Shown here piece by piece: positions 27,081-36,048 of a stretch of DNA of 64,000 nucleotides. The notes beneath the pieces were generated by a model. The model did not search any database. It saw only the letters and a program-made list of their open reading frames with translations, and was not told the DNA's origin. Position 1 is the first letter of the stretch, and the number at the start of each line of letters is the position of its first letter. The translations under genes were made by a program, and so were the position numbers. Origin of the DNA: Demequina sp. TMPB413 (lineage in GTDB: Bacteria; Actinomycetota; Actinomycetes; Actinomycetales; Demequinaceae). The stretch is from the NCBI RefSeq assembly GCF_020447105.2, contig NZ_CP096184.1:1-64000 (forward strand), in the 5' to 3' direction.

Positions 27081-28723
27081 GCGCATCGAGACCCCCGTCA
27101 ACGCCGCCGACGATCGCCGGTTTCGACTATGTGCAGTTGCTCGGCAAGGGCGGCTTTGCCGACGTCTTCCTGTACCAGCAACAGATGCCGAAGCGCCGCG
27201 TGGCGGTCAAGGTGTTGCTGGCCGACGCGATGAACCCGAGCGCCATCGCAGACTTCAAGGCAGAGGCCAACACCATGGCCCAGTTCTCGACCCACCCGGC
27301 CATTGTCACGATCTATCACGCCGACGTTGCTCCCGACGGGCGCCCCTACCTGGTGATGGAGCATTGCCCCAAGCCCAACTTGCAGGCGCGTTACCGCAAG
27401 GCCCCGTTTTCCGTCGCCGAGGCGCTGCGTGTGGGCATTCAGGTGTCTGGCGCCGTCCAGACCGCCCACCGCGCGGGAATCCTGCACCGCGACATTAAGC
27501 CCGCGAACATCCTGGTGACGGAGTACAACAGACCAGCGCTCGCGGACTTCGGCATCGCGGCGACCCAGGCAGGCTCGGAGGAGTCGCTAGGGATGTCCCC
27601 GCCATGGTCCCCGCCAGAGGCCTTCGCTTCGCCGCCGGTGTCGAATGTGGCGACCGACCTGTGGGCGCTTGGTGCGACCGTGTACACGTTGCTGGCAGGA
27701 CGTTCGCCATTTGAGGTACCTGGCCAGAAGAACTCAACGGCCGACGTGATCGCGCGCATTCAACACGAGCCGCTGAGGCCCATCGACAGGGCGGACGTGC
27801 CGACAAGCCTCCAGACAGTCTTCGCCACCTCGATGGCGAAGGATCCGGCGAGGCGCTACAGCTCCGCGGTCGACTTCGCGCGGGCGCTTCAAAAGGTTCA
27901 GATCGAGCTCGCCATGTCGGTGACGCCGTTCGACGTGATCGATGACAGCGCGGAGGACCTCTACGACGAGCCGGAAGACGACGGCCGGACCAGGGTGCGT
28001 TCGGTGGTCAGCATCGACCCTCAAGGCCCTGGGCCGTCGGCGTTCCCCTCGTCGACGTCGGGCTACCTCTCCGAGGTGCCCTTCAGCACCACAGACGCTG
28101 CGGTGCTCGCCGACTCGACGGGCACGCCGCTGGGCGACGCTCCTGTTTCTGACGCGACCGTGGTGCGCAGGGACGGTGCGACGCCGTCGCAGGCTGCGGG
28201 TGCCCCGCCGGTGTCACTTCCCGACGACGCCACCCTTGGCCGGACGCAGGTGCGCCCGCGGCCCGCGCCAGCATCTGCGGAGGCAGAGCCTGCCCCCGAG
28301 CAACGCCGGAGCAAAGCACCCCTCTTCATCGGCGTCGGCGCGGCGGTGGTGGTGGTCGGCGGCGTCGTGACGGCGGCGATGCTTGGACTCTTCTCCTCGA
28401 CCGGGGAAGATACGCCACCTGCTCCCACCTCCGTCGTTCCTCAAGACGATGTGGTGGTCGCGGCCCAAGTGCCGATCGTGGAGGACATTGTCGGCACGAT
28501 CGAGGCCGACACCGCGGTGTTCACGTGGGAAGCTCCCGACCCGGAGCCAGGCGACACCTTCCTATGGGGAGTGCGCGTGGGGGAAGCGGCCGTGGCCTAC
28601 GAGTCCACTGAAGAGCCGACCGCGAGCGTTCCGTATGAGGGCCAAGAGGTGTGCATCGAGGTGCTGCTCCGTCGAGCCGATGGCAGGACGGGCTCCACTC
28701 CTGGAGTCGGGTGCACGCCATGA
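27077..28723 (+). CDS. Transmembrane Ser/Thr protein kinase (PknB-like, no PASTA)
   Basis: A 548-residue kinase. The catalytic domain (about 15-275) is complete: GKGGFADV glycine loop, Lys45 in VAVKVL, HRDIKPANILV (about 137-147) and DFG (about 156-158). A juxtamembrane linker of about 140 residues contains several Thr-rich spots, good FHA-ligand candidates. One TM segment (about 415-438) leads to a roughly 100-residue extracellular domain of FnIII-like composition with two Cys. PASTA repeats are absent, so muropeptide sensing is not implied. Overlaps both neighbours by ATGA. Confidence 0.94.
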   Translation: MSASRPPSTPPTIAGFDYVQLLGKGGFADVFLYQQQMPKRRVAVKVLLADAMNPSAIADFKAEANTMAQFSTHPAIVTIYHADVAPDGRPYLVMEHCPKPNLQARYRKAPFSVAEALRVGIQVSGAVQTAHRAGILHRDIKPANILVTEYNRPALADFGIAATQAGSEESLGMSPPWSPPEAFASPPVSNVATDLWALGATVYTLLAGRSPFEVPGQKNSTADVIARIQHEPLRPIDRADVPTSLQTVFATSMAKDPARRYSSAVDFARALQKVQIELAMSVTPFDVIDDSAEDLYDEPEDDGRTRVRSVVSIDPQGPGPSAFPSSTSGYLSEVPFSTTDAAVLADSTGTPLGDAPVSDATVVRRDGATPSQAAGAPPVSLPDDATLGRTQVRPRPAPASAEAEPAPEQRRSKAPLFIGVGAAVVVVGGVVTAAMLGLFSSTGEDTPPAPTSVVPQDDVVVAAQVPIVEDIVGTIEADTAVFTWEAPDPEPGDTFLWGVRVGEAAVAYESTEEPTASVPYEGQEVCIEVLLRRADGRTGSTPGVGCTP

Positions 28724-29481
28724 CCTCATCCACGTCGGAGCTGTCCGAGCGCATCACCGTCGAGTTTGCTGGCGAGTACCACCACGTCTTTCCGTCGGAC
28801 GGGGCTTTCACGGTGGGCCGTGAGGGTTCGCTGGCCATTGACGACAACCCCTTCCTGCACCGCCACTTCCTGCGCATCTCGCGAGCCGAGTCGCTGTGGT
28901 GGCTGGTGAACGTGGGTACTCGTCTCAGCGCGACGGTGACCGATGGCGGCGGGAGGGTGCAGTCGTGGCTCGCGCCTGGCGCACGGCTGCCGATCGTGTT
29001 TCACGCGACCCATGTGGTGTTCTCCGCTGGCCCGACCACGTACGACTTCACGATCTACGCCGACACTCCCCGCTTCGAAGACGTCCCTGGCGGATCCGGT
29101 CAGGTGGGGCCCACGACTCTTGGTGCCGTCGCCCTCACGCCCGCCCAGCACTTGCTGATCGTCGCTCTTGCCGAGCCGATGCTGCGCAGGGAAGGGGCGG
29201 GCATGTCCGAAATTCCCACGTCGGCGGCTGCCGCCGAACGCCTTGGTTGGACCGTCACGCGCTTCAATCGCAAACTCGACAATGTGTGCGAGAAGCTCGA
29301 CAGGCTCGGCGTGCCTGGCCTCCGCGGCGGCGGTGGTGCGTACGCCACGAATCGCAGGGCGCGGCTCGTCGAGCACGCGCTCGCCGCCCAACTCGTCGGC
29401 CGCGCCGACCTCGCTTTGCTCGACCCCTCTGGCCCCCAGGTGGCACGGCCGGCGGTTACGGCCCGAAAGGACGCTCGATGA
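28720..29481 (+). CDS. Degenerate FHA protein with possible winged-helix domain
   Basis: A 253-residue protein. The N-terminal half (about 10-110) looks like an FHA beta-sandwich (FTVGRE, LHRHFLRI) but lacks the terminal NG of the phosphothreonine pocket. The C-terminal half (about 125-215) is helical, with AAERLGWTVTRFNRKLDNVC and a GLRGGGGAYATNRR hairpin, resembling a winged helix of the type used for DNA or partner binding. I see no closer family. It lies between kinase and EccC with ATGA overlaps on both sides, so it probably couples signalling to the ATPase or to transcription of the locus. Confidence 0.75.
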   Translation: MTSSTSELSERITVEFAGEYHHVFPSDGAFTVGREGSLAIDDNPFLHRHFLRISRAESLWWLVNVGTRLSATVTDGGGRVQSWLAPGARLPIVFHATHVVFSAGPTTYDFTIYADTPRFEDVPGGSGQVGPTTLGAVALTPAQHLLIVALAEPMLRREGAGMSEIPTSAAAAERLGWTVTRFNRKLDNVCEKLDRLGVPGLRGGGGAYATNRRARLVEHALAAQLVGRADLALLDPSGPQVARPAVTARKDAR

Positions 29482-32400
29482 GCCTCAAGATCAGTACCAC
29501 TCGCGGCGACGGCACCACGGCGTTGCTGTCCGTGTCGGCGGGAGCCGACACGACCGTGCGCGAGGTTGCCGAGTTCGTGCTGGGCGCCGATCCGAGCCGC
29601 AACGCCGCGCTGAGGCCTGCCGATCCGACGCTCGAGGTCACCGCCAGATCAGCTGGCGCCGTGGCGGGTGGCCGCGTTGTCGACCCCGAGATGGACATTG
29701 CATCGTCGGGCATCCGCTCGGGCGACCACGTGGAAGTGGTCTCGGCAGCGAAGGCCTCGCAGACCGCCGCCTCCGGCCCCGTCGCGACCGTCACCGTCGT
29801 CTCAGGCGCCGACGCTGGGGCCACCTTCGCCTTGCGCGCGGGCTCGAACGTCATCGGCCGCGACCCCGACGTCGCCGTCCACTTGTCGGACCCGCTCGCA
29901 TCGAAGCGCCACGCCCGCATCATCGCGGGAGACACCCTCGAGATCGCCGACATGGGCTCGACCAACGGAGTGTTGTTGGGTGACACCTTCGTCACGCGCG
30001 CCACGCTGCTTCCTGGCGACAGGGTGTCGATCGGCGACACGGTGCTGGAGATCGCGGTCTCCCAGCGCACCGTCGAGGCGATCCCGACCACGCCTTCTGT
30101 TCAGTTCACCCGTTCGCCCCGCGTGGTGCCCCCGCTGCCGGACGACACTCACGAACTGCCGGAGCCGCCCACCAAGCCGCAGCCACGCTCGTTCCCGCGC
30201 GTGGCACTGGTCGCGCCAGTGGTGCTCGGACTGTCCATGTACTTGGTGACGGGAAGACTGCTGTCGCTCATCTTTGTCGCGATGAGCCCCATCATGATCG
30301 TTGGCGGCTTCTTCGACAATCGCTACAACCAGCGCAAGCAGTCGGCCGCCAAGCTGGAGGAGTTCAGGGCAGACGCCGTCGCCGCCGACCGTCGGCTGAG
30401 CGAGGCCCAGGAGAGGGAGCGTCAGGTGCGCCTCGCGTACGCGCCTTCCACCGATGAGATCGTCGCGTCGGTCAGGACGCTCGGCCCGCTGTTGTGGACG
30501 CACCGCACGGAGCACGACGCGTTCCTCACCGTCAGGGTGGGCCTCGGGACGGTTCCCAGTTCGCTCGAGCTCACGAAGCCCTCTCCTCGCGATGCCGTCG
30601 CGGACTCGTGGGAGGTTGTCGACGAACTTGCAGACCGCTTTGCCACGATCGATCGGGTCCCTGTCACCGCGAACCTGAGGGTCTCGGGCGGCCTAGGCAT
30701 CGTCGGCGACGACGACGCGGCGGCCGCGGTCGCGCGCTCCGTCATGGCGCAAGTCGCAGGCCTGCACTCGCCGATCGAGTGCATCGTCACCGCCTTTGTC
30801 TCGCCGACGCAGAGCAACAGGTGGCAATGGCTTGAATGGTTGCCCCACACGTCGTCGCCGGTGTCGCCCATCGAGACGGACCACGTGGTGCGTACGAGGG
30901 CAGGTGCTCAGGCGCTTCTGAGCGGGCTCGAGGCCCTTGTCGCCGCGCGCACGCGCTCCGACATCGGCACGTATGTACCGCAACTTCGTGGCCGGGAGAA
31001 GTCCACTGGGGGCGACGACGAGACGCCGACCACGCCTTCCGTGGTGGTGCTTGTTGAGGACTCAGCCCCCGCCGACCGTCGGCGCTTGATCCGGCTCGCC
31101 GAAAAGGGCGCAGACGTGAATGTGCACGTGGTCTGGGTGGCGCCGACGCGCACTGCCCTGCCCGCTGCATGCCGATCCTTTGTCGAGTGGGGCGCGGACG
31201 GCAACGCGACCGTTGGTCACGTGCGACGGGGAGGATCCGACGACCCCGTCCAATGCGAGACGCTTTCTATTGAGACCGCCAGCGACATTGGCCGCAGGCT
31301 CGCGTGTGTGGAAGACGTGGGTGCCGTGGTGGACGGCAACGCCGACATCCCGCCGTCCGTGTCGTACCTGGAACTGCACGGCTTCGAGGCCCTGGAACCG
31401 GGCCACCACGAACAGCGCTGGCGTCACGATGCCTCCGGGGCGGGCAAACTCTTCTCGTTGCGTGCCCTCGTGGGGCATGCTGGCGACGAGCCGTTCTACC
31501 TCGACCTCAAGACCCAAGGGCCGCACGCGCTGGTCGGCGGCACCACAGGTGCAGGAAAGTCGGAGTTCCTGCAGTCGTGGATCCTGGGCATGGCGGCCGC
31601 GTACAGCCCTGAACGCGTCACGTTCCTATATGTCGATTACAAGGGCGGGTCAGCCTTCGCCGATTGTGTGAAGTTGCCCCACTCCGTCGGCCTGGTCACC
31701 GACCTGACCCCGCACTTGGTGGACCGCGCGCTCGCGTCCCTCAGGGCCGAGCTGCATTATCGCGAACGGCTGTTGGCCGCCCATGGCGCCAAGGACCTCG
31801 AGACGCTCGTGAAGCAGGGCGGGGGAGACGCCCCGCCCAGCCTGGTGATCGTGATCGACGAGTTCGCCGCCCTTGTCCAGGAGGTTCCCGCGTTCGTCGA
31901 CGGGGTCGTGGACGTGGCCCAACGTGGGCGCTCGCTGGGCCTGCACCTGATCATGGCGACGCAGCGTCCCGCTGGCGTCATCAAGGACAACCTGCGAGCC
32001 AACACCAACCTGCGCATCGCGTTGCGCATGGCCGACGAGGCGGATTCCGCCGACATTCTCGGCGTGCCGACCGCCGCGCACATGGACCCAGGCCTGCCTG
32101 GGCGCGCGATGGCGCGCATGGGTCCCGGTCGCCTGGCGACCTTCCAATCGGCATACGCCGGAGCGCATTCGGTTCCGGGCGGCAACAGGGCGACCATCCA
32201 GGCACGGGAGCTCGCCATGGGTGCCGGCGGTGCGTGGGAACTGCCGCGCGATGCCAGGGCCGTCAAGGCGGACGGTGAGCCAGACGCAGGACGCGTCGTC
32301 ACCGCCCTGGTGGGAGCGTCGGCGCTGCTTGAGATCCCCGAGCCCAGGCGTCCGTGGCTCGATGAACTCGCCGAAACCTACTCGCTGTCGGACGTCTCCA

Positions 32401-33944
32401 AGCGTGCCGATGGTGCCCTCGCCTTCGGACTCGTTGACGACCCCTCACGCCAGGCGCAGTACCCCGCCGTTCATCACCCAGACCGCGACGGCAACCTCGT
32501 CGTGTTCGGCGGCTCCGGCTCCGGAAAGTCGACCACGCTGCGCAGCCTCGCCATCGGCGCGACCCTGGCTCGCGACATCGCCCCTGTCCATATCTATGGC
32601 CTCGACGCCGCCAGCGGCGGCCTTGACATGCTGCGGCCCCTGCCCAACGTCGCCGACGTGGTTGACGCCGATGACGACGAGCGCGTCGGCCGCATGCTGA
32701 AGCGCCTCGCCGGCATCGTTGAGGAGCGCACCCAGCTGTTCTCGGGAGCGAGGGCTGCCGACCTCACCGAGTACAGGGCGGTCTCTGGCGACAGGGGCAT
32801 GCCGCGCATCATGCTGCTCGTGGACGGCTACGGCACGTTCCAGTCCGAGTACATGCACGACGTTCCACGCCAAGGTTCCTTCGACGCGTTCAGGGACATC
32901 CTGACTGAGGGGCGTGCGGCTGGAGTGCACGTGGCACTCACGGTTGACCGCGTGGGCGCGATGCACACGTCGATTCAGTCGCTCGTGTCCCGCTCGATCG
33001 TGCTGCGCATGAACGACGAGAACCAGTACGGGATGCTCGGGTTGCGCACGACCGGATTCACGCCGCAGTCGCCCGCGGGACGCGCGATCGACCTGGCCAC
33101 TCGCCAGGAGATGCAGGTCGCCGTGCTCGGCGGCATCGGGCGCCTTGACGAGCAGGCGCGTCAGGTGGAGCGCCTCGCGGAGAAGATCCCGGCGCGTCCG
33201 GAGTGGCGCGCGGAGCCGATTCCGCGCATGCCCTCGATGGTGGAGGCGTCGACCATGCCGGCCACCGTGGACGGGCTGCCTGTCCTTGGCATCGACTCGG
33301 CCACGCTGGCGCCGCGCGGTTTCGGGATCGACCGGTCCTTCATGATCGCGGGTTCGGCGGGCTCCGGCCGGTCGTCGGCCGTCGCGTGGCTCGCGACGTC
33401 GATCCGGCGTGCGCAGCCTGAGCGCAAGATCGTCCTGCTCAGCCAGCGTCGGTCTGCGAATGCAGACCTCAGCGTGTGGACGTCGGCCTTTGTGGGCCCG
33501 CAAGCGGCAGAACAACTCACTGCCGAGATGGGGCCAGCTCTCGAGCAGCCTGCCGAAGGGGACGGCGGTGTGGTGGTCTTCATCGAGAGCGTCCAGGACT
33601 TCGGCGCCTCGATGAGCGACGGCCCAATCGTGCAACTTCTTAAGGGCGCACGACGCAACGGTCACGTGGTCATCGGCGAGGCCGACACCCAGGGCTGGAC
33701 CACCGGGCAAATGGTGTCCGATCTCAAGGGAACCAGGCGCGGGCTGATCCTTGCGCCTGAGGGTCCGGACGTACAGATGCTCTTCGGAGCGTCAGGGCCG
33801 AGGCTCAACAGGGCACTCACGCCACCTGGACGCGGCTTCTGGATCGAGTCGGGAAAGGTCGCCGTCGTGCAGATCCCGTGGGTGGATGGGGAGTTCTCCC
33901 CAGATTCGGGCGATGCGCTGGCGCTGGCAGGGAGCGACGGCTAG
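29478..33944 (+). CDS. Type VII secretion FtsK/SpoIIIE ATPase, FHA-EccC/EssC-like
   Basis: The 1488-residue motor of the T7SS. Order: a possible ubiquitin-like N-terminal fold (about 1-90), an FHA domain (about 104-194; IGRDP, SKRH, STNG intact), two TM segments (about 241-280), a linker domain, and three FtsK/SpoIIIE ATPase domains. Domain 1 is intact (Walker A GGTTGAGKS near 686-694, Walker B VIVIDEF near 790). Domain 2 keeps GGSGSGKST (near 1010) but Walker B is LLVDGYG without Glu. Domain 3 has GSAGSGRSS (near 1290), with Arg for the Walker Lys. This matches the EccC rule that only domain 1 hydrolyses ATP. FHA-before-TM is EssC-like rather than mycobacterial. The start overlaps the previous stop, with AAAGGA. 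Confidence 0.94.
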   Translation: MSLKISTTRGDGTTALLSVSAGADTTVREVAEFVLGADPSRNAALRPADPTLEVTARSAGAVAGGRVVDPEMDIASSGIRSGDHVEVVSAAKASQTAASGPVATVTVVSGADAGATFALRAGSNVIGRDPDVAVHLSDPLASKRHARIIAGDTLEIADMGSTNGVLLGDTFVTRATLLPGDRVSIGDTVLEIAVSQRTVEAIPTTPSVQFTRSPRVVPPLPDDTHELPEPPTKPQPRSFPRVALVAPVVLGLSMYLVTGRLLSLIFVAMSPIMIVGGFFDNRYNQRKQSAAKLEEFRADAVAADRRLSEAQERERQVRLAYAPSTDEIVASVRTLGPLLWTHRTEHDAFLTVRVGLGTVPSSLELTKPSPRDAVADSWEVVDELADRFATIDRVPVTANLRVSGGLGIVGDDDAAAAVARSVMAQVAGLHSPIECIVTAFVSPTQSNRWQWLEWLPHTSSPVSPIETDHVVRTRAGAQALLSGLEALVAARTRSDIGTYVPQLRGREKSTGGDDETPTTPSVVVLVEDSAPADRRRLIRLAEKGADVNVHVVWVAPTRTALPAACRSFVEWGADGNATVGHVRRGGSDDPVQCETLSIETASDIGRRLACVEDVGAVVDGNADIPPSVSYLELHGFEALEPGHHEQRWRHDASGAGKLFSLRALVGHAGDEPFYLDLKTQGPHALVGGTTGAGKSEFLQSWILGMAAAYSPERVTFLYVDYKGGSAFADCVKLPHSVGLVTDLTPHLVDRALASLRAELHYRERLLAAHGAKDLETLVKQGGGDAPPSLVIVIDEFAALVQEVPAFVDGVVDVAQRGRSLGLHLIMATQRPAGVIKDNLRANTNLRIALRMADEADSADILGVPTAAHMDPGLPGRAMARMGPGRLATFQSAYAGAHSVPGGNRATIQARELAMGAGGAWELPRDARAVKADGEPDAGRVVTALVGASALLEIPEPRRPWLDELAETYSLSDVSKRADGALAFGLVDDPSRQAQYPAVHHPDRDGNLVVFGGSGSGKSTTLRSLAIGATLARDIAPVHIYGLDAASGGLDMLRPLPNVADVVDADDDERVGRMLKRLAGIVEERTQLFSGARAADLTEYRAVSGDRGMPRIMLLVDGYGTFQSEYMHDVPRQGSFDAFRDILTEGRAAGVHVALTVDRVGAMHTSIQSLVSRSIVLRMNDENQYGMLGLRTTGFTPQSPAGRAIDLATRQEMQVAVLGGIGRLDEQARQVERLAEKIPARPEWRAEPIPRMPSMVEASTMPATVDGLPVLGIDSATLAPRGFGIDRSFMIAGSAGSGRSSAVAWLATSIRRAQPERKIVLLSQRRSANADLSVWTSAFVGPQAAEQLTAEMGPALEQPAEGDGGVVVFIESVQDFGASMSDGPIVQLLKGARRNGHVVIGEADTQGWTTGQMVSDLKGTRRGLILAPEGPDVQMLFGASGPRLNRALTPPGRGFWIESGKVAVVQIPWVDGEFSPDSGDALALAGSDG

Positions 33945-33992
33945 TTTTCTAGTACGCCACCGCAGGGGGGTGGCCTTATCGAAAGGCAGATC

Positions 33993-34292
33993 ATGGCAAA
34001 TCTCAATGTGACGTATGACGACCTTCGCGTGTCGGCGGACCAGCTCACCTCGGGCCAGGGCGACATCGACAACCGCCTGATGGAACTCAAGGCGTACATC
34101 GACAACCTGGTGTCAGAGGGCTACGTGACCACCGCGTCGTCCGGTGCTTTCCAGGAGCAGTACACGCAGTTCACCGAGTCGGCCAAGTCGACCATCTCCG
34201 CCCTTGAGGGCCTGAGCCAGTTCCTGCGCTCCGCAGCCGACGCGCTGCAGCAGACGGACGAGTCGCTCGCGAGCTCCATCCGCGGTCAGTAA
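33993..34292 (+). CDS. WXG100-family ESX-like protein (variant turn motif)
   Basis: A 99-residue helical-hairpin protein, the right size for an EsxA/B-type T7SS substrate. The turn between the helices reads GYVTTASSGAF instead of a Trp-x-Gly, a variation I recall for this actinobacterial subgroup. The second helix ends LQQTDESLASSIRG. A clear GAAAGG site precedes ATG 33993, 48 bp after the EccC stop, so unlike upstream genes it has its own strong initiation. Probably secreted as a dimer with the next protein or itself. Confidence 0.9.
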   Translation: MANLNVTYDDLRVSADQLTSGQGDIDNRLMELKAYIDNLVSEGYVTTASSGAFQEQYTQFTESAKSTISALEGLSQFLRSAADALQQTDESLASSIRGQ

Positions 34293-34305
34293 GCATCGGA
34301 GGTCA

Positions 34306-34335
34306 CGGCGGGTGCGCCAAGGAGCGCGCCCGCCG
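34306..34335. promoter_or_regulatory. Hairpin between the two ESX-like genes
   Basis: A 12-bp stem (34306-34317 with 34324-34335, one G-U) with a CAAGGA loop lies 14 bp after the first ESX-like stop. It has no T-run, so it may attenuate or protect a short esx transcript, giving the small substrate more message than downstream genes. Confidence 0.55.
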
Positions 34336-34375
34336 AAACCGCCCGGCATGATGCCGGCAAGCCTGGGGGTTTTAC

Positions 34376-34726
34376 GTGGCAAGCAAGATTCGAATCGACT
34401 TGGACGCGCTCGCGCAAACGTCCACCGATCTGGCGAGGATCGCCAATGAGTTCGACGACACCGACACGATGGTCGACATGGTGACGTCCGCGATCGGCAA
34501 TAAGAATGAGACGCACGAACTACGACAGGCTGTCGAGCACTTCGCCGGCACGTGGCGAATTCGGCGCGAGAAGGTTCGTGAGAACGTGCGCTACCTGGCC
34601 CAGACTTCGGCCTCCGTCGCGGAGAACCTGGCGGCCGCTGACAATGATCTCGCCACGAGCCTCACGGAGGCCGCCACGTCCACCACGCCGAGCATGTCGC
34701 CGAACCTTGGCAGGGGGATGGTCTGA
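34376..34726 (+). CDS. Small helical ESX-like partner protein
   Basis: A 116-residue, mostly helical protein. HFAGTWRIRREKV in the middle contains a conserved-looking Trp at the predicted hairpin turn, followed by a long second helix (VRENVRYLAQTSASVAENLAAADN). Its size, position and helix pattern fit a second WXG100-like T7SS substrate or chaperone, although no W-x-G is present. GTG start after GGGGG; the stop overlaps the next start as TGATG. Confidence 0.75.
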   Translation: MASKIRIDLDALAQTSTDLARIANEFDDTDTMVDMVTSAIGNKNETHELRQAVEHFAGTWRIRREKVRENVRYLAQTSASVAENLAAADNDLATSLTEAATSTTPSMSPNLGRGMV

Positions 34727-36048
34727 TGGCCAGCGCACTCGACGCACAGAATCCCATCGATGGCGAGCCTGACACCGTCGAACGCTACTCCCGCTACTAC
34801 AGCGGGATCGCAGAGGCGATCAGGGAGACCGCCACCAATCTGGCTACCGTGATCAGTTCAGCCGACACGACGAGCGACGCGGTTGACGCGTTTGTCGAGG
34901 TCGCCACCGAAGTACGCGGCCAACTCACGGAGGTCGACGACCGCTATGAGACGGTCGCTGACGAGCTCGCTCGCTATTCCTCCGAGCTTCGCACCTTGCA
35001 GGGTGAAGCTGACGCTGCCATGGCAGCCGCTCGTCACGCGCACGGTGACTACGACTCGGCCGCGTGGCGCTTGAGCGAGCTGCGCGATCAGATCGCGATG
35101 GCTGATCCTCAGGACCCCGCGATCGCAGGCTTGCGGTTCGCACTGAGTCGGGCCGAGGACCAGGTCCAGTACATCGAGCAGGTAGTCGCGCAGAAGAATG
35201 AAGAACTGCGCGATCTGATCGAGCGATGGCGCAATACGGCGGACGGCGCTGCGCAGCGCATCCGCGACTCGGTCGACGGTTCTCCGCTGAACGACAGCGG
35301 ATGGGACCGCTTCGTCGATGGTTTCGAGAAGTTTGTCACCGAGCTGTTGCCGCTCTTGGAGACCATCCTTGATGTGCTCGCAGTCCTCCTCACGGTCCTC
35401 GCCGTTCTCGCGGTGCTCACTGGGGTAGGGGCAGCCTTCGCGCCGGTCCTGTTCGCAGCAGCAAGGCTCGCGCAGCTCGCGTCAAAGATCATCAAGGTCG
35501 TGCGCGTCGTACTCACGGTCGTGCTGGTCTGCTCTGGCAGAGTCAGCCCGATGGCGCTGGTCGACATCGCGATCGACATGGCTGTCGACAAGATCGGCGG
35601 GAAGCTCGCCGACTCGATCGCTGGCCCGGTGCTCAACAAGGTTCCTACTGGAGACTTCGACACCTTTGCCGCCAAGTTTGCGACCGACATGGCCGACAAC
35701 GTGAATGGACCGAATTGGGGCGCTGGCTTGGTGAACGCGGCCAACAAGACCGACGGCTTGAGCTCCGGACTCGACATGGCGCTCGATGTCTTCCCGGGAT
35801 TCGGACAGGCACTCGGCGTCGACGCGGCACTGAGTCTGACGTCGTGGTACCCCACGAGCCATGCCCTCAACGGCTTGAGCATGTCGGGTTGGAGCATCGC
35901 CACGGGGTCGTGGTCGATTGTCGAAGGGTTCGGTGGACCCGATGCGCCGCCAACCGCAGTCTCGGACTTCACCCCCAACGACGTGGTCGCTCCGGCTTTC
36001 CGCGAGGATCCGTTGCCCACCGCCGCTGATCTGGTCTCTGCATCGTGA
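34726..36048 (+). CDS. Putative T7SS-secreted protein with helical N-terminus and hydrophobic centre
   Basis: A 440-residue protein. Residues 1-200 are long charged helices, coiled-coil-like (EVDDRYETVADELARYSSEL and following). A strongly hydrophobic stretch follows (about 218-275, LLETILDVLAVLLTVLAVLA), then an amphipathic Gly/Asp-rich C-terminal half ending in a flexible acidic tail. This is the layout of T7SS-exported proteins with WXG/LXG-like N-terminal modules, and it lies directly behind the ESX genes (1-bp overlap). No toxin motif is recognised. It could be an effector or a pore-like component. Confidence 0.7.
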   Translation: MASALDAQNPIDGEPDTVERYSRYYSGIAEAIRETATNLATVISSADTTSDAVDAFVEVATEVRGQLTEVDDRYETVADELARYSSELRTLQGEADAAMAAARHAHGDYDSAAWRLSELRDQIAMADPQDPAIAGLRFALSRAEDQVQYIEQVVAQKNEELRDLIERWRNTADGAAQRIRDSVDGSPLNDSGWDRFVDGFEKFVTELLPLLETILDVLAVLLTVLAVLAVLTGVGAAFAPVLFAAARLAQLASKIIKVVRVVLTVVLVCSGRVSPMALVDIAIDMAVDKIGGKLADSIAGPVLNKVPTGDFDTFAAKFATDMADNVNGPNWGAGLVNAANKTDGLSSGLDMALDVFPGFGQALGVDAALSLTSWYPTSHALNGLSMSGWSIATGSWSIVEGFGGPDAPPTAVSDFTPNDVVAPAFREDPLPTAADLVSAS

